57,977 bases of DNA from Paraburkholderia lycopersici. Lineage in GTDB: Bacteria; Pseudomonadota; Gammaproteobacteria; Burkholderiales; Burkholderiaceae. Position numbers and translations under genes: made by a program. The stretch is from NCBI RefSeq assembly GCF_900096975.1, contig NZ_FMYQ01000039.1, forward strand, positions 1-57,977, read 5' to 3'. The notes beneath the pieces are model-generated. The model was not told where the DNA came from. It did not search any database and worked only from the letters and a program-made list of their open reading frames with translations. This document shows, in pieces, positions 44,230 through 53,054 of this stretch; the stretch's first letter is position 1; every line of letters begins with the position of its first letter.

Positions 44230-45126
44230 TCAAAGCGGACGGAACGGCGTGCGCGCGCGGTCTTCGAGCCGTTCATTTAACCGGTTCAATACCGTGACCA
44301 ACTGCGCCTGTTCCGTGGCGTTCAGTACCGACATCAGCATTTCGTATGCGGAATCTAGACAAGGTTCGACACGATCGAGCAGCACGTTGCCTTCCGCAGT
44401 CAGTTCCATCGAAACGCCCCGGCGGCTGTCGGCGGGCGATCTCGTCAGCAGTCCGCGCGCTTCGAGCGCCCGCACGAGATGCGAAGTCGTGACCTTGTCG
44501 AGGCCAATGGCGCGCGAGAGCGTAGCCTGATCGAGTCGTGGGCACGCATTGAGCACTGTCAGTACCGAAAGCTGGCCCGGCGTGATGCCCACGCCGCAGC
44601 ACGCACCTTCGAAAATCGCCGCCGAGATTTGGTGAGCACGCCGCAACAGAAAGCCGGGGCGCGCGTAAAGCAAGGCGAGGCGCTCCCTGGGCGACTTCTG
44701 CTTCGCCTGCGCAGGCGCTGCCGACGCGCGCGCGGCGACAAACGGGTTGTTCACGCTAACGTTGGCTATCGCCACATCATGCAGCCGTGCCGAATAGAGC
44801 GTCGCGCAGCCCGCCTCCGCAGCCGCCGCAACGAGCAACGCGGCTGCGAAATCAAGGCCGCTCTGCCGCGCAATCGTCCGCGCGGCGTCGAGCGTAGTGT
44901 TAGTGACACTGTGTGTCGAAGCGTACATTCGAATCGATTCGACGCATTCGTCGATCTCGTCCCAGCGCATGCCGAGCACGCTTTGCAGCACCTGTATCGT
45001 CTCCGCCATCACCTGCGCTGTGACGATGACGCCCTCGCGCACAATGCGTTCGGCGAGATCGGCTTTCGCGGCATCGCCGTCGAGCAAAAGCAGCAACACG
45101 CTGCTGTCCACGAATGCCTTAGTCAC
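44230..45126 (-). CDS. PIN domain (VapC-like) fused to MarR-type regulator
   Basis: A 298-residue protein. Residues 1-133 are a PIN domain of the COG5573 type: AFVDSSVLLLLL (first Asp), TAQVMAETIQVLQSVLG (Glu), LDFAAALLVAAAAEAGC, LYSARLHDVAIANVSVNNPF. Compared with active relatives (SFYDALIVAAA, LYSEDMQ), the third Asp is Ala and the SED acid pair is AR, so RNase activity is probably lost. A linker of about 18 residues leads to a complete MarR winged helix (RERLALLYARPGFLLRRAHQ, LDQATLSRAIGLDKVTTSHL, then RRGVSMELTAEG). The GTG start at 45126 overlaps the antitoxin stop and has a GGGGGG ribosome binding site. No internal start precedes the MarR part, so the fusion is real in this sequence. 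Confidence 0.85.
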   Translation of the reverse strand: MTKAFVDSSVLLLLLDGDAAKADLAERIVREGVIVTAQVMAETIQVLQSVLGMRWDEIDECVESIRMYASTHSVTNTTLDAARTIARQSGLDFAAALLVAAAAEAGCATLYSARLHDVAIANVSVNNPFVAARASAAPAQAKQKSPRERLALLYARPGFLLRRAHQISAAIFEGACCGVGITPGQLSVLTVLNACPRLDQATLSRAIGLDKVTTSHLVRALEARGLLTRSPADSRRGVSMELTAEGNVLLDRVEPCLDSAYEMLMSVLNATEQAQLVTVLNRLNERLEDRARTPFRPL

Positions 45127-45379
45127 GATGCGCGCCCCCCAGATCGTCCGCGAAATAATCGGCAGGCAGGCGGCCGCGAAAGCGTCGTAGACGTTCAAGC
45201 GCATCCGAGGCGGACGTGAGCCGCACGACCTCGAAGCTCGCCGCGTCGCGCAGGCGGATCTCGACTTCTTCGCCGTCGCGAAGACCGAGCGCTTGCGCGG
45301 TCTTCGCGGGCAGGTCGAGCGTCAACGTGTTCGCGCGGCGCACGACGCGCGCGCGCCCAATAGCCTTGGTAGAGGACAT
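45119..45379 (-). CDS. AbrB/SpoVT-type antitoxin (VapB-like)
   Basis: An 86-residue protein. Residues about 8-52 form the swapped-hairpin DNA-binding domain (RRANTLTLDLPAKTAQALGL, then GEEVEIRLRDA). The C-terminal tail (RLRRFRGRLPADYFADDLGG) is the usual toxin-binding segment, with the RGRLPADY pattern seen in antitoxins of COG5573 PIN toxins. Its stop overlaps the start of the PIN-MarR gene by 8 bases, the standard antitoxin-toxin coupling. The MFS gene lies 77 bases upstream on the same strand. Confidence 0.85.
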   Translation of the reverse strand: MSSTKAIGRARVVRRANTLTLDLPAKTAQALGLRDGEEVEIRLRDAASFEVVRLTSASDALERLRRFRGRLPADYFADDLGGAHRD

Positions 45380-45456
45380 GGTGAAGCGATGCGGTTAATG
45401 AAGGACGGAGGAATTATAGGGAAACGCGTCGCCGGTACGCAGCGATCGCGCTTGGT

Positions 45457-46860
45457 TCAGCGGCCCGCCGCCTGCCCGCTTAATTCGGCTCCGGCCCGCG
45501 CGCTCAAGCGCAAGCAGAACGGCACGCTCGACATCGCTACGCAACCGATCAACGCGAACGCGTGCGCGAAGTCGATCGCGCTCGGCTGTGCGCGCATGCC
45601 GGTCTGCGCGGAAAGGTCGACGATCACCGTCGCGACCGAAATGCCGAGCATCACCGCGAGCTGCTGCGCGGCCGTGTTCAGGGTGGTCGCGGGCGAAACC
45701 TTGCTGGCCGGCAGATCCGCATAGGCGATGGCGGCGAGCGCATTGAACTGGACCGAGCGAGAGAAACCGCCTGCGGAAACGATCACCGCTATCAGCGTAA
45801 AACCCCAGTCGGCGCGAAATGCCGCGCAGGCGATGAGCGCGGCGGAGCACAGGACACCGTTGACGATCAGCACGTTGCGAAAGCCGAAGCGGCGCAGCAA
45901 ACCGGTCGTCTGCGTCTTGGTGACGAACGCGATCGCACCGCTCGCCAGCAGCACCGCACCGCTTTCGACGGCCGAATATCCGAGACCGATCTGAAGCATG
46001 AGCGGCAGCAGGAATGGCACCGCGCCATACCCCACGCGCACGAGACTGCCGGCCCAGAACGACGTGCTGAATGTCCGCGAACGCAGCAGCCCGAAGTCGA
46101 GGAGCGGACTGGCACTGCGGCGCGCGAATACGACATGGGCCGCCGTCGAGAGCGCGAACGCGGCGCCGAGCGCCAGGTAAGCCACGGCCGGAAGTTCGCG
46201 ATGGCGCACCATCTCCAGCATGGCGACGAGCGCCGCGAGCGCCACGCTCAGGGTCGCCCATTCGCGTGGATTGAAGGGCATATCGTCCTCGTCGACGATC
46301 TGCGGCACGAAGCGTTTCGCGAGCAGACAGCCCGCAAGGCCCACCGGAATGTTGAGCCAGAAGATCCAGCGCCACGAAGCATACGTCGCGATGAGGCCGC
46401 CGAGCGGCGGCCCGAACAGCGGCCCAAGCATGGCTGGCGTGATCATCCATGCAAGCGCCGCGACGAGCGCCGCGCGCGGCGCGGTTCGAACGATGGCGAT
46501 GCGCCCGACCGGCACCATCAGCGCACCGCTGAATCCCTGCACCGCGCGCGCGGCGATCAGTGTCGGCAGGTTGTCCGCCACGCCGCAGACCGCGGAACTC
46601 AGCACGAACATGAGCAGCGAAAACCGGAAGATCGATCGCGTCCCCCACTTGCCGGCCAGCACGCCGCTCAGCGGAATGAAGATCACGCTGCACAGCAGAT
46701 AGACCGTCATGCTCAGATCGAGGCTCAGCGCGTCCACGCCAAGCGCACGCGCGATTTGCGGCACGGCCGGCGCGATGATTGTCGAATCGAGTTGCTCCAT
46801 GAAAAACGCACTGCCGACCAGCAGCGAAAGCGGACGAAAGTCTGTTTTAACGTCGGCCAT
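45457..46860 (-). CDS. MFS multidrug efflux transporter (DHA2/EmrB type)
   Basis: A 467-residue proton-driven transporter with about 12-14 membrane helices. The first helix reads FFMEQLDSTIIAPAVPQIA (motif D1-like), followed by GVLAGKWGTRSIFRF (motif A) and ALAWMITPAMLGPLFGPPLG (motif C of drug antiporters). The length is typical. It is divergent from the rhodanese gene and is followed by the AbrB and PIN-MarR genes on the same strand. MarR-type regulators often repress adjacent EmrB-like pumps, so the fusion protein probably controls this gene. Confidence 0.9.
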   Translation of the reverse strand: MADVKTDFRPLSLLVGSAFFMEQLDSTIIAPAVPQIARALGVDALSLDLSMTVYLLCSVIFIPLSGVLAGKWGTRSIFRFSLLMFVLSSAVCGVADNLPTLIAARAVQGFSGALMVPVGRIAIVRTAPRAALVAALAWMITPAMLGPLFGPPLGGLIATYASWRWIFWLNIPVGLAGCLLAKRFVPQIVDEDDMPFNPREWATLSVALAALVAMLEMVRHRELPAVAYLALGAAFALSTAAHVVFARRSASPLLDFGLLRSRTFSTSFWAGSLVRVGYGAVPFLLPLMLQIGLGYSAVESGAVLLASGAIAFVTKTQTTGLLRRFGFRNVLIVNGVLCSAALIACAAFRADWGFTLIAVIVSAGGFSRSVQFNALAAIAYADLPASKVSPATTLNTAAQQLAVMLGISVATVIVDLSAQTGMRAQPSAIDFAHAFALIGCVAMSSVPFCLRLSARAGAELSGQAAGR

Positions 46861-46882
46861 ATCCGGCTATTGAGGTTTGCAT

Positions 46883-46898
46883 GCTAACAATTATAAGC
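46883..46898 (-). promoter_or_regulatory. Candidate MarR operator upstream of the MFS gene
   Basis: GCTAACAATTATAAGC is an imperfect 16-base palindrome (6 of 8 pairs) in a local AT-rich patch 23-38 bases upstream of the MFS start. Size and composition fit MarR-type operators, and its position would overlap the promoter. No binding evidence; assigned from context. Confidence 0.35.
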
Positions 46899-47139
46899 GG
46901 AGTCCTGCGGCAACCATCCATACGATGGCCGACTCTGCCGCGCCTCGTGATTTTGACGCCTGTTTTGATGGCCTCAAATGTGAATTTACGCTTTGCTTCA
47001 GATCAATCGATATAACTGGCGCGAGGTTTTTCCCATAGCATCCCCCCTATTCGCCAAGCAGGTTTTTCTCGCCATATGGTTAGTGTACGTACGACGAGAG
47101 GAGACACGCGACGCGCCAACATCCGACCACCCCACTGCC

Positions 47140-47940
47140 ATGCCCCAACTTTCGTTGATCGAACCGTCGTCACTGTCCCGGCTGAGCGCCGACGCCATCG
47201 CCGTGGACCTGCGCCCGCAAGAAAAGTACTGGCAAGGCCACTTGCCGAACGCAAGGCACGTCGACGCGCTCCTCTTCGCCTTGCCGAAAACCGATGCCGC
47301 GTCGGTGCAGCAGTATGAAACGCGCCTGCGCTGGCTGCTCTCGACGCTCGGTGTGGGCCCCGATGCACAGGTGGTCGTCTACGGCGAGAGCCTCGACGGC
47401 AGCGTTGCGCGCGCCGCCTGGGGGCTGGCCTTTGCGGGCGTCGAACGCGTCGCCGTGCTGGCCGGCCCGCTCGCCGACGCCGGCGACGTCCCGCTCACAC
47501 GCGACGCACCGGTTTTTGCGGCCCTGCCGTTCGCATTCGAGGCACGGCGCGCGTTGCTCGCGACGGCCGACGACATCGCCGCGACGCTTGGCAGCGCGGC
47601 CACACACATCGTCGATGCACGTGAGCTCGACGACTATCGCGGCACGCGCCCCGGCGCGGTGCGCTCCGGCCACATCCCCGGCGCGCTGCACTGGGATAAC
47701 CGTCAGGAGCTCGGCGCGCACGGCGTTCTCGAAACCTCCGCAGCACTTGCAGAACGCTTCGGCGCGCTCGGCATCGCGAAGAACGAGCCGGTCGTCGTGT
47801 ATTGCGGCGGCGGCCCCCGAGCATCGCGCACCTGGCTCGCGCTCAAGCACGCGGGCTATACGCAGGCAAGCGTCTATCAGGCTTCCTGGGGCGAATGGGG
47901 CGCCCGCGCGGATCTGCCCATCGAAACGTCCGCGAGCTAA
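47140..47940 (+). CDS. Rhodanese-like sulfurtransferase, two-domain
   Basis: A 266-residue protein with two rhodanese domains. The N-terminal domain (about 8-125) has VDLRPQEKYWQGHLPNARHV but no catalytic Cys. The C-terminal domain (about 150-262) has VDARELDDYRG, RSGHIPGALHWDN and the active-site loop VVYCGGGPRASR with the catalytic Cys near 229. It transfers sulfane sulfur to an acceptor such as thiolates or cyanide. ATG 47140 gives the family length; upstream in-frame codons are rejected because they encode no rhodanese sequence. It opens a five-gene organosulfur-type run. Confidence 0.88.
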   Translation: MPQLSLIEPSSLSRLSADAIAVDLRPQEKYWQGHLPNARHVDALLFALPKTDAASVQQYETRLRWLLSTLGVGPDAQVVVYGESLDGSVARAAWGLAFAGVERVAVLAGPLADAGDVPLTRDAPVFAALPFAFEARRALLATADDIAATLGSAATHIVDARELDDYRGTRPGAVRSGHIPGALHWDNRQELGAHGVLETSAALAERFGALGIAKNEPVVVYCGGGPRASRTWLALKHAGYTQASVYQASWGEWGARADLPIETSAS

Positions 47941-47987
47941 GGCATTCCCGGAACCACAACACACATCCAATCCAACAGGAGTCATCC

Positions 47988-48896
47988 ATGGCAACCCTTC
48001 TCGACGACGATTTCGAGTCGTTGCAGCAACGCTTGCTGCCGGAAAGCACCTACCGCGTGCATGGCGAGGCGCGCGCCGGCATCACGCTCGAACCGTACTC
48101 GCCGGTCGTGGGCGCGAAAGTGCGCGGGCTGCGCATCAACGGCACGGACGTCGTGCCCGGCGAAGTTCGCCAGTTCCTCAACGAGAGCTTGAGCCGTCAC
48201 GGCTTCCTCGCTTTCGAGCCTGGCACGGTATCGGCCGCCGATTTCGCGCATCTTGTGCAGTTGTTTGGACACTCCGAATACATGGGCACGCCTTATACGC
48301 CTGTGGCCGAGGAAAGTTCGAACGTGAACACGATCGATTCCGAGGTCAAGAAGACGCGCATGAACTTCATCTGGCACATCGACCAGGCGTTCCGCCCCGA
48401 GCCGCCGCGCTTTACTGTGCTGTTCGGCAAGAAGGTTCCGTCGTTCGGCGGCGATACGCTGTTCTGTAATGCGCAAGCCGCTTACGACCTGCTCGATCCG
48501 CTATTCGCCCAGTACCTCGAAACGCTGTACGTCGCGCAGGACGTGGAAACGATGGGGTTTCTCACGCTCGCTTACCGCGAAGAAAAGGAACTTGCGCGGC
48601 AAAAAGCCCGCTTCCCGTGGATACGCACGCCGCTGATCCGCGTGCATCCGGAAACGGGCAAGAAGCAAATCTATGTGAACGAGCTCTATACGCAGCGCAT
48701 TCTCGGGCTTTCGCGCGTGGCGAGCCAGAACATTCTCGGCATCCTGTTCGACCTGATCAAGTCGCCCGAAGTACTGACTCGCTTCCAGTGGGAAGAAGGC
48801 TCGGTCCTCGTTTGGGACAACCGCGTCGTGCAGCATCGCGGCGTCGGCGATTACGGCTCCGGCCACCGCGTGCTGCTGCGCGCCGTGGTCGAGTGA
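47988..48896 (+). CDS. TauD/TfdA family Fe(II)/2-oxoglutarate dioxygenase
   Basis: A 302-residue protein. Iron ligands are visible as H-x-D in FIWHIDQAF (near 130) and the distal His in RVVQHRGVGDY (near 282), with an Arg near the C-terminus (HRVLLRAVVE) for 2-oxoglutarate. FGGDTLFCNAQAAYDLL is the TauD-like segment between. The family oxidises sulfonates, sulfate esters or other small acids; the neighbouring importer and sulfurtransferase favour a sulfonate-type substrate, releasing sulfite. AGGAG precedes ATG 47988. Confidence 0.9.
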   Translation: MATLLDDDFESLQQRLLPESTYRVHGEARAGITLEPYSPVVGAKVRGLRINGTDVVPGEVRQFLNESLSRHGFLAFEPGTVSAADFAHLVQLFGHSEYMGTPYTPVAEESSNVNTIDSEVKKTRMNFIWHIDQAFRPEPPRFTVLFGKKVPSFGGDTLFCNAQAAYDLLDPLFAQYLETLYVAQDVETMGFLTLAYREEKELARQKARFPWIRTPLIRVHPETGKKQIYVNELYTQRILGLSRVASQNILGILFDLIKSPEVLTRFQWEEGSVLVWDNRVVQHRGVGDYGSGHRVLLRAVVE

Positions 48897-48938
48897 CGGC
48901 ACGGCACAACCATCATCCTCACGCTAAGGAAATTATTG

Positions 48939-49919
48939 ATGAATCGCCGTGAAGCACTCAAAAGCCTCGCCGCGCTTGGACTCGGCACCGCAGCGGGCCG
49001 CGCCGCGGCGGCCAGCGGCACCGCCGCATCCAGCAGGCCCGTGCGCATCACGCTGCCTTCGGCGGGCAGCGCCGGCTCGGTCTGGCGTCCGCTGATCGAC
49101 CAGAATCATTTCGACCAGGGCCTCGACCTGCACTGGGTAACCGCCGATCCGGGCAGCATGCAGGTGCAGCTCACGGCCGGTTCTCTCGACGTGGGCGTGT
49201 TCGGCGCAGTCGGGTTGGCGACGCTCGCCAGCAAAGGCAGCGATATCGTGCTGTTCGGACCCGCACTGAACAATCACGGACGCTGGCTCGTGAAGGCCAA
49301 CAGCCCTTATCGGACGCCGCGCGATCTGATCGGCAAGGCAATCGCGTCGACGGCAGAAACCAGCGAAACCTGGCAGCAGGCGCTGATTGCCGCACACCTC
49401 GACGGCCTGGACCTGCACAAGGATTTCAAGGTCATCCATGGCTCGCCCACGGCGAATCTCGCGTTGTTCCAGCGCGGCGACGTCGAAGCGATCGTCACGC
49501 TCGAGCCCACGGCAAGCCGGCTCGTCGGGCAAGGTGCGCGTGAGATCGCCCGCGTCGCCGATATCTGGAAGCACGCGACGGGCGAGCGCAATTCGCCACC
49601 CCTCGTCGGCCTCGCGGCGAGCCGGCGTTGGCTCGATGCGAATCGCGATACCGCGCAACGCATCGTGACGATGTTCGTCGAAGTCAACCGCTTCGTGCAC
49701 CAGCATCCGCAGTCGCTCACGCAGATCGCGACGCAAATCGGGCTCAAATCCGACGAAACCGCTGCTGCGGCGTTGCTGCCGCAACGCCTGGCCGACGCGT
49801 ATGCAACGACTTGGGATGCCGAGACGTTCGCCACGATCGACCGGCAGATCGACACGGCCGCGTCAATCGGCATCCTGGCCAGAAAGCCGGACCGGAAAAT
49901 CTACACGCAACTATCATGA
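48939..49919 (+). CDS. ABC importer substrate-binding protein, SsuA/TauA-like
   Basis: A 326-residue periplasmic binding protein. The N-terminus has a twin-arginine-like signal (NRREALKSLAALGLGTAAGR). The fold is the NMT1/SsuA type: VRITLPSAGSAGSVWRPLID, VQLTAGSLDVGVFGAVGLAT (the recognisable strand-helix of nitrate/sulfonate/taurine binders) and NLALFQRGDVEAIVTLEPTA. It should deliver an aliphatic sulfonate or similar anion to the permease. ATG 48939 is used rather than TTG 48936; AAGGAAATT precedes it. The stop overlaps the permease start. Confidence 0.9.
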   Translation: MNRREALKSLAALGLGTAAGRAAAASGTAASSRPVRITLPSAGSAGSVWRPLIDQNHFDQGLDLHWVTADPGSMQVQLTAGSLDVGVFGAVGLATLASKGSDIVLFGPALNNHGRWLVKANSPYRTPRDLIGKAIASTAETSETWQQALIAAHLDGLDLHKDFKVIHGSPTANLALFQRGDVEAIVTLEPTASRLVGQGAREIARVADIWKHATGERNSPPLVGLAASRRWLDANRDTAQRIVTMFVEVNRFVHQHPQSLTQIATQIGLKSDETAAAALLPQRLADAYATTWDAETFATIDRQIDTAASIGILARKPDRKIYTQLS

Positions 49920-50743
49920 GCGATGCCGTCAAGTCTTCCCTGGCACGTCCCGCCGCGCCGCTGCGGCGGGCGGTATTCCTGCGCCCGCTCGCGGAGCGCG
50001 TACTGCCTTCGCTGCTGTACTTCGTCGTGCTGCTCGCCGCGTGGGAAGCGATGGCGCGCAGTCTTCATTCGCCGCTCGTGCCCGATGTGCGCGCCATCTA
50101 CGCCCAGTTCGTCGAGATCGTTGCGAACGGCAGTGCCTTCGTGCAGATCTGGCTCACGTTCGCGCGTATGGCGCTCGGCTTCGTACTTGCGCTTTTGGTC
50201 GCCCTGCCCGTTGGCATCGTCACGGCGCGCTCGAAAGTGCTCGCGCGTTTCGTCGAGCCCGGCATCACGCTCGGCCTTACGGTGCCGGGTCTCGTATGGG
50301 CGCTGCTGTGCGTCATCTGGTTCGGTACGAGTCTGCTGTCGCCCGTCATTTCCGTGGCGCTCGGCGTGCTGCCTTCGCTTGTCATCTCCGTCAAGGAAGG
50401 CATTCACTCATTGAGTGGCGAACTCATGGAGATGGCGCACGTCTTTCGCCTCAAGCGCATCACTGTGTTGCGAAGGATCTGGCTGCCGCTGCTCTACGCG
50501 TTCATCGTGCCAGGCACTCGCGTGGGCTTTTCGATTGCCTGGAAAGTAATCGTGCTCGTCGAAATCTTTGGCATGTCCGATGGCGTGGGCTATCAGCTCA
50601 ACGCGCAATTCAGCACGCAAAACGTGGAAGGCGTGATCGCGTGGACGATCGCGTTCTGGGCGACGATGCTCGTCGTCGAGCATCTGATCTTCGCGCCAAT
50701 CGAACATCACGCCAATCGCTGGAAGAAAAGGACCGTCGCATGA
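49916..50743 (+). CDS. ABC importer permease, SsuC/TauC-like
   Basis: A 275-residue inner-membrane permease with about six helices (LPSLLYFVVLLAAWEAMA, MALGFVLALLVALPVGIV, VISVALGVLPSLVISV). The cytoplasmic coupling loop is visible as ELMEMAHVFRLKRITVLRRI followed by WLPLLYAFIVPG (EAA motif near 180). ATG 49916 overlaps the binding-protein stop (ATGA), and its own stop overlaps the ATPase start the same way. Confidence 0.92.
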   Translation: MSDAVKSSLARPAAPLRRAVFLRPLAERVLPSLLYFVVLLAAWEAMARSLHSPLVPDVRAIYAQFVEIVANGSAFVQIWLTFARMALGFVLALLVALPVGIVTARSKVLARFVEPGITLGLTVPGLVWALLCVIWFGTSLLSPVISVALGVLPSLVISVKEGIHSLSGELMEMAHVFRLKRITVLRRIWLPLLYAFIVPGTRVGFSIAWKVIVLVEIFGMSDGVGYQLNAQFSTQNVEGVIAWTIAFWATMLVVEHLIFAPIEHHANRWKKRTVA

Positions 50744-51513
50744 GCAGAAGCATCACCATCGAATGCGTGCGCAAGACGTTTCGCCGCTCCGCGCACGGCA
50801 ACGGACTGACGGTTTTCGAAGGCATCGATCTGCATATTCCTGCCGGGCAGCTCGTGGCGCTCGTCGGACCTTCGGGCTGTGGGAAATCCACGCTGCTCAA
50901 CATGATCGCGGGCCTCGACACGCCAACGGCGGGCGCGATCCGCTTCGGTGATGGCCGCTCGCGCGCCGTGCCGGAACTGAGCGTGGTGTTCCAGCAGCCG
51001 CGCTTGATCGACTGGCTGCGCGTGGAAGAGAACATTTCGATTGCGTTCGACCGTGTGCGCGAGGTGTCGCGTGAAGAGCCGGATCCGGCTACGCGCGAAG
51101 CCACCACGCACGATTTGCTCGCAAAGGTGGGCCTGCTCGGCCACCGGCGCTCGTATCCGCAATTTCTTTCTGGCGGACAGAAGCAGCGGGTCGCAATTGC
51201 GCGCGCCTTTGCCGTGCATCCCGACGTGCTGTTGCTCGACGAACCGTTCAGTGCGCTCGACGAACTCACCGCGCGCAAGCTGCGTGAACTGCTTCAGGAG
51301 ATGTGGGTCGGCGAGGAAGAACGTCGTCCGACTGGCGTGCTCGTCACGCACAACATGCTGGAAGCCGCGTTTCTTTGCGATCGCATCTACGTGATCGGCA
51401 GGCAGTCGGGGGGCATTGTCGCAACGATCGACGTGGACGTGCCGCGTCCACGCAATCCCGACGACCCCGCGCTGTTCGAAGTGCATCGCGCGATCATGCA
51501 AGCGCTCGAATAA
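50740..51513 (+). CDS. ABC importer ATPase, SsuB/TauB-like
   Basis: A 257-residue nucleotide-binding subunit. Walker A is GPSGCGKST (near 45), the Q-loop is VFQQPRLIDWLRVEENI, the signature is FLSGGQKQRVAIARA (near 145), Walker B is VLLLDEPFSALDELT and the switch His is in LVTHNMLEA. Complete and of family length. Translationally coupled to the permease by the ATGA overlap. Confidence 0.94.
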   Translation: MSRSITIECVRKTFRRSAHGNGLTVFEGIDLHIPAGQLVALVGPSGCGKSTLLNMIAGLDTPTAGAIRFGDGRSRAVPELSVVFQQPRLIDWLRVEENISIAFDRVREVSREEPDPATREATTHDLLAKVGLLGHRRSYPQFLSGGQKQRVAIARAFAVHPDVLLLDEPFSALDELTARKLRELLQEMWVGEEERRPTGVLVTHNMLEAAFLCDRIYVIGRQSGGIVATIDVDVPRPRNPDDPALFEVHRAIMQALE

Positions 51514-51667
51514 GCGCTTCGCGCCGGGGACGCTGGTCCGCCGGCCAATACCCTGCCGTGCGCGAGGCGGATTCGACAATCCGTTTCTTCCTTGGCGTCG
51601 TATCGCCAGGGTGCGTGTCGGCTATTCACGACAACATCGATTCCCCCGCACGCCGGGTTCCTACGAC

Positions 51668-52828
51668 ATGAAAACTCTTACCGTCCGCGAGCGCGCGCTG
51701 CGTCTCGCCGCCATCGCTCTCTTCGTGCTTGCCGCCGACGCGCACGCGCAAAGCAGTGTCAGCCTCTACGGCATCGTCGAAGACGGCCTCATCTATACGA
51801 ACAACCAGAAAGGCGGCGCGACGCTTCAGGCGACCACCGGCGCGACGAACACGAGTCGTTTCGGCTTGCGGGGCACGGAAGACCTCGGCGGCGGATATCG
51901 TGCGATTTTCACGCTCGAAAACGGCTTCGACACGTCTACAGGGAAGCTCGGTCAAGGCGGTTTGCTGTTTGGCCGGACCGCTATGGTTGGTATCGCCTCG
52001 CCTTACGGAACAATCACTGCGGGGCGCCAGTACGAACCGGTCAGCGAATATGTCGGTTTGCTGAGCAGCGCGCTGCAATGGGCGGGCTGGACCGGCGCGC
52101 ATCCGGGCGACATCGACAACATGCAGTCGACGATTCGCTTCAATAATTCCCTGGCCTATACGAGCCCAACGTGGGACGGATTCTCCTTCAAGGCGATGTT
52201 CGCGCCGGGCGGCGTGGCCGGCGCGTTCGAGCGCCAACGCGCGTTAAGTTTCGGCGCGGGCTGGCAAGGCGCGTTCGGCGGTGTGGCCGCCGCGTATCTC
52301 AACATGAACGATCCGTCCGTGTCGGCATATGGCGGCACGGTGCTGCCTGGGCAGCCGGGCTATACGAGCCCCGTGACTAGCCCGATCTACAGCGGTTACG
52401 CATCCGCCGGCACATTGCAAATCGTTGGCGTGGGCGCGAACGCGACGCTCGCGGGCGTGCGTCTCGACGCGATCTATACGAACACACGCTATCAAGACGT
52501 GCTGCCCACGGGAACCACGCCGTTCCGCGGCGGCACCGCGCAGTTCAATACGGTCGAAGTCAACGGAAGCTATCGATTCACACCGCAACTGCTGATGGGC
52601 TCTGCGTTCATTTACACGAAGGGCGAGACGGCGAAATACACACAGGTGAATCTCGGCGCGGATTACTCGCTTTCGAGACGAACCGATATTGGGCTCGTCG
52701 GCGTTTGGCAGCACGCGATGGGTACCGACTCGACGGGCAAATCCGCCGTAGCGAATATCGCGAGTCTCAGCGCGTCGAGTACACCCAATCAGGTGGCGGT
52801 TCGGCTGAATCTGCGTCATCGTTTTTGA
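51668..52828 (+). CDS. Outer-membrane porin (Gram-negative OmpC-like)
   Basis: A 386-residue trimeric beta-barrel porin of the Burkholderia type. Signal peptide cleavage is expected after DAHAQ near residue 28, then SSVSLYGIVEDGLIYTNNQ, RFGLRGTEDLGGGYRAIFTL and ASPYGTITAGRQYEPVSEY (loop 3 region). The last residue is Phe (LRHRF), the Bam recognition signal. It starts 154 bases after the ATPase gene and could admit the importer's substrate, but could also be separately transcribed. Confidence 0.9.
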   Translation: MKTLTVRERALRLAAIALFVLAADAHAQSSVSLYGIVEDGLIYTNNQKGGATLQATTGATNTSRFGLRGTEDLGGGYRAIFTLENGFDTSTGKLGQGGLLFGRTAMVGIASPYGTITAGRQYEPVSEYVGLLSSALQWAGWTGAHPGDIDNMQSTIRFNNSLAYTSPTWDGFSFKAMFAPGGVAGAFERQRALSFGAGWQGAFGGVAAAYLNMNDPSVSAYGGTVLPGQPGYTSPVTSPIYSGYASAGTLQIVGVGANATLAGVRLDAIYTNTRYQDVLPTGTTPFRGGTAQFNTVEVNGSYRFTPQLLMGSAFIYTKGETAKYTQVNLGADYSLSRRTDIGLVGVWQHAMGTDSTGKSAVANIASLSASSTPNQVAVRLNLRHRF

Positions 52829-53006
52829 CCTCGGACGCCGTTCAAACGTCCGCGAAATCTCCACCCGAAGCGTGTGGGTAATTCGGCCTGGACTGCGGTC
52901 GCTACGGTTGCTACGGTCGTATAAGGCTCCGCGAGCAGGCAATGACCGACTTTCCGGTGATCCTCTGCTTTCATGCCGCGAACGCCTTGCCGTCAGCGAA
53001 GAAGTC

Positions 53007-53040
53007 ACTGTATGATTGAGCAATCACTCAATCATACAGT
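53007..53040. promoter_or_regulatory. Perfect palindromic operator for the TetR regulator
   Basis: ACTGTATGATTGAG and CTCAATCATACAGT are exact inverted repeats (14 bases each) around CAATCA. The site ends 14 bases before the TetR start codon, so binding would block its own expression. A shorter related palindrome precedes the SDR gene. Confidence 0.75.
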
Positions 53041-53054
53041 CCGCTGCCTTTCCC

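Noticed and set aside
45562..46887. A 441-codon plus-strand frame opposite the MFS gene
   Set aside because: Arg/His-rich low-complexity product without domains; the minus-strand transporter is clear.
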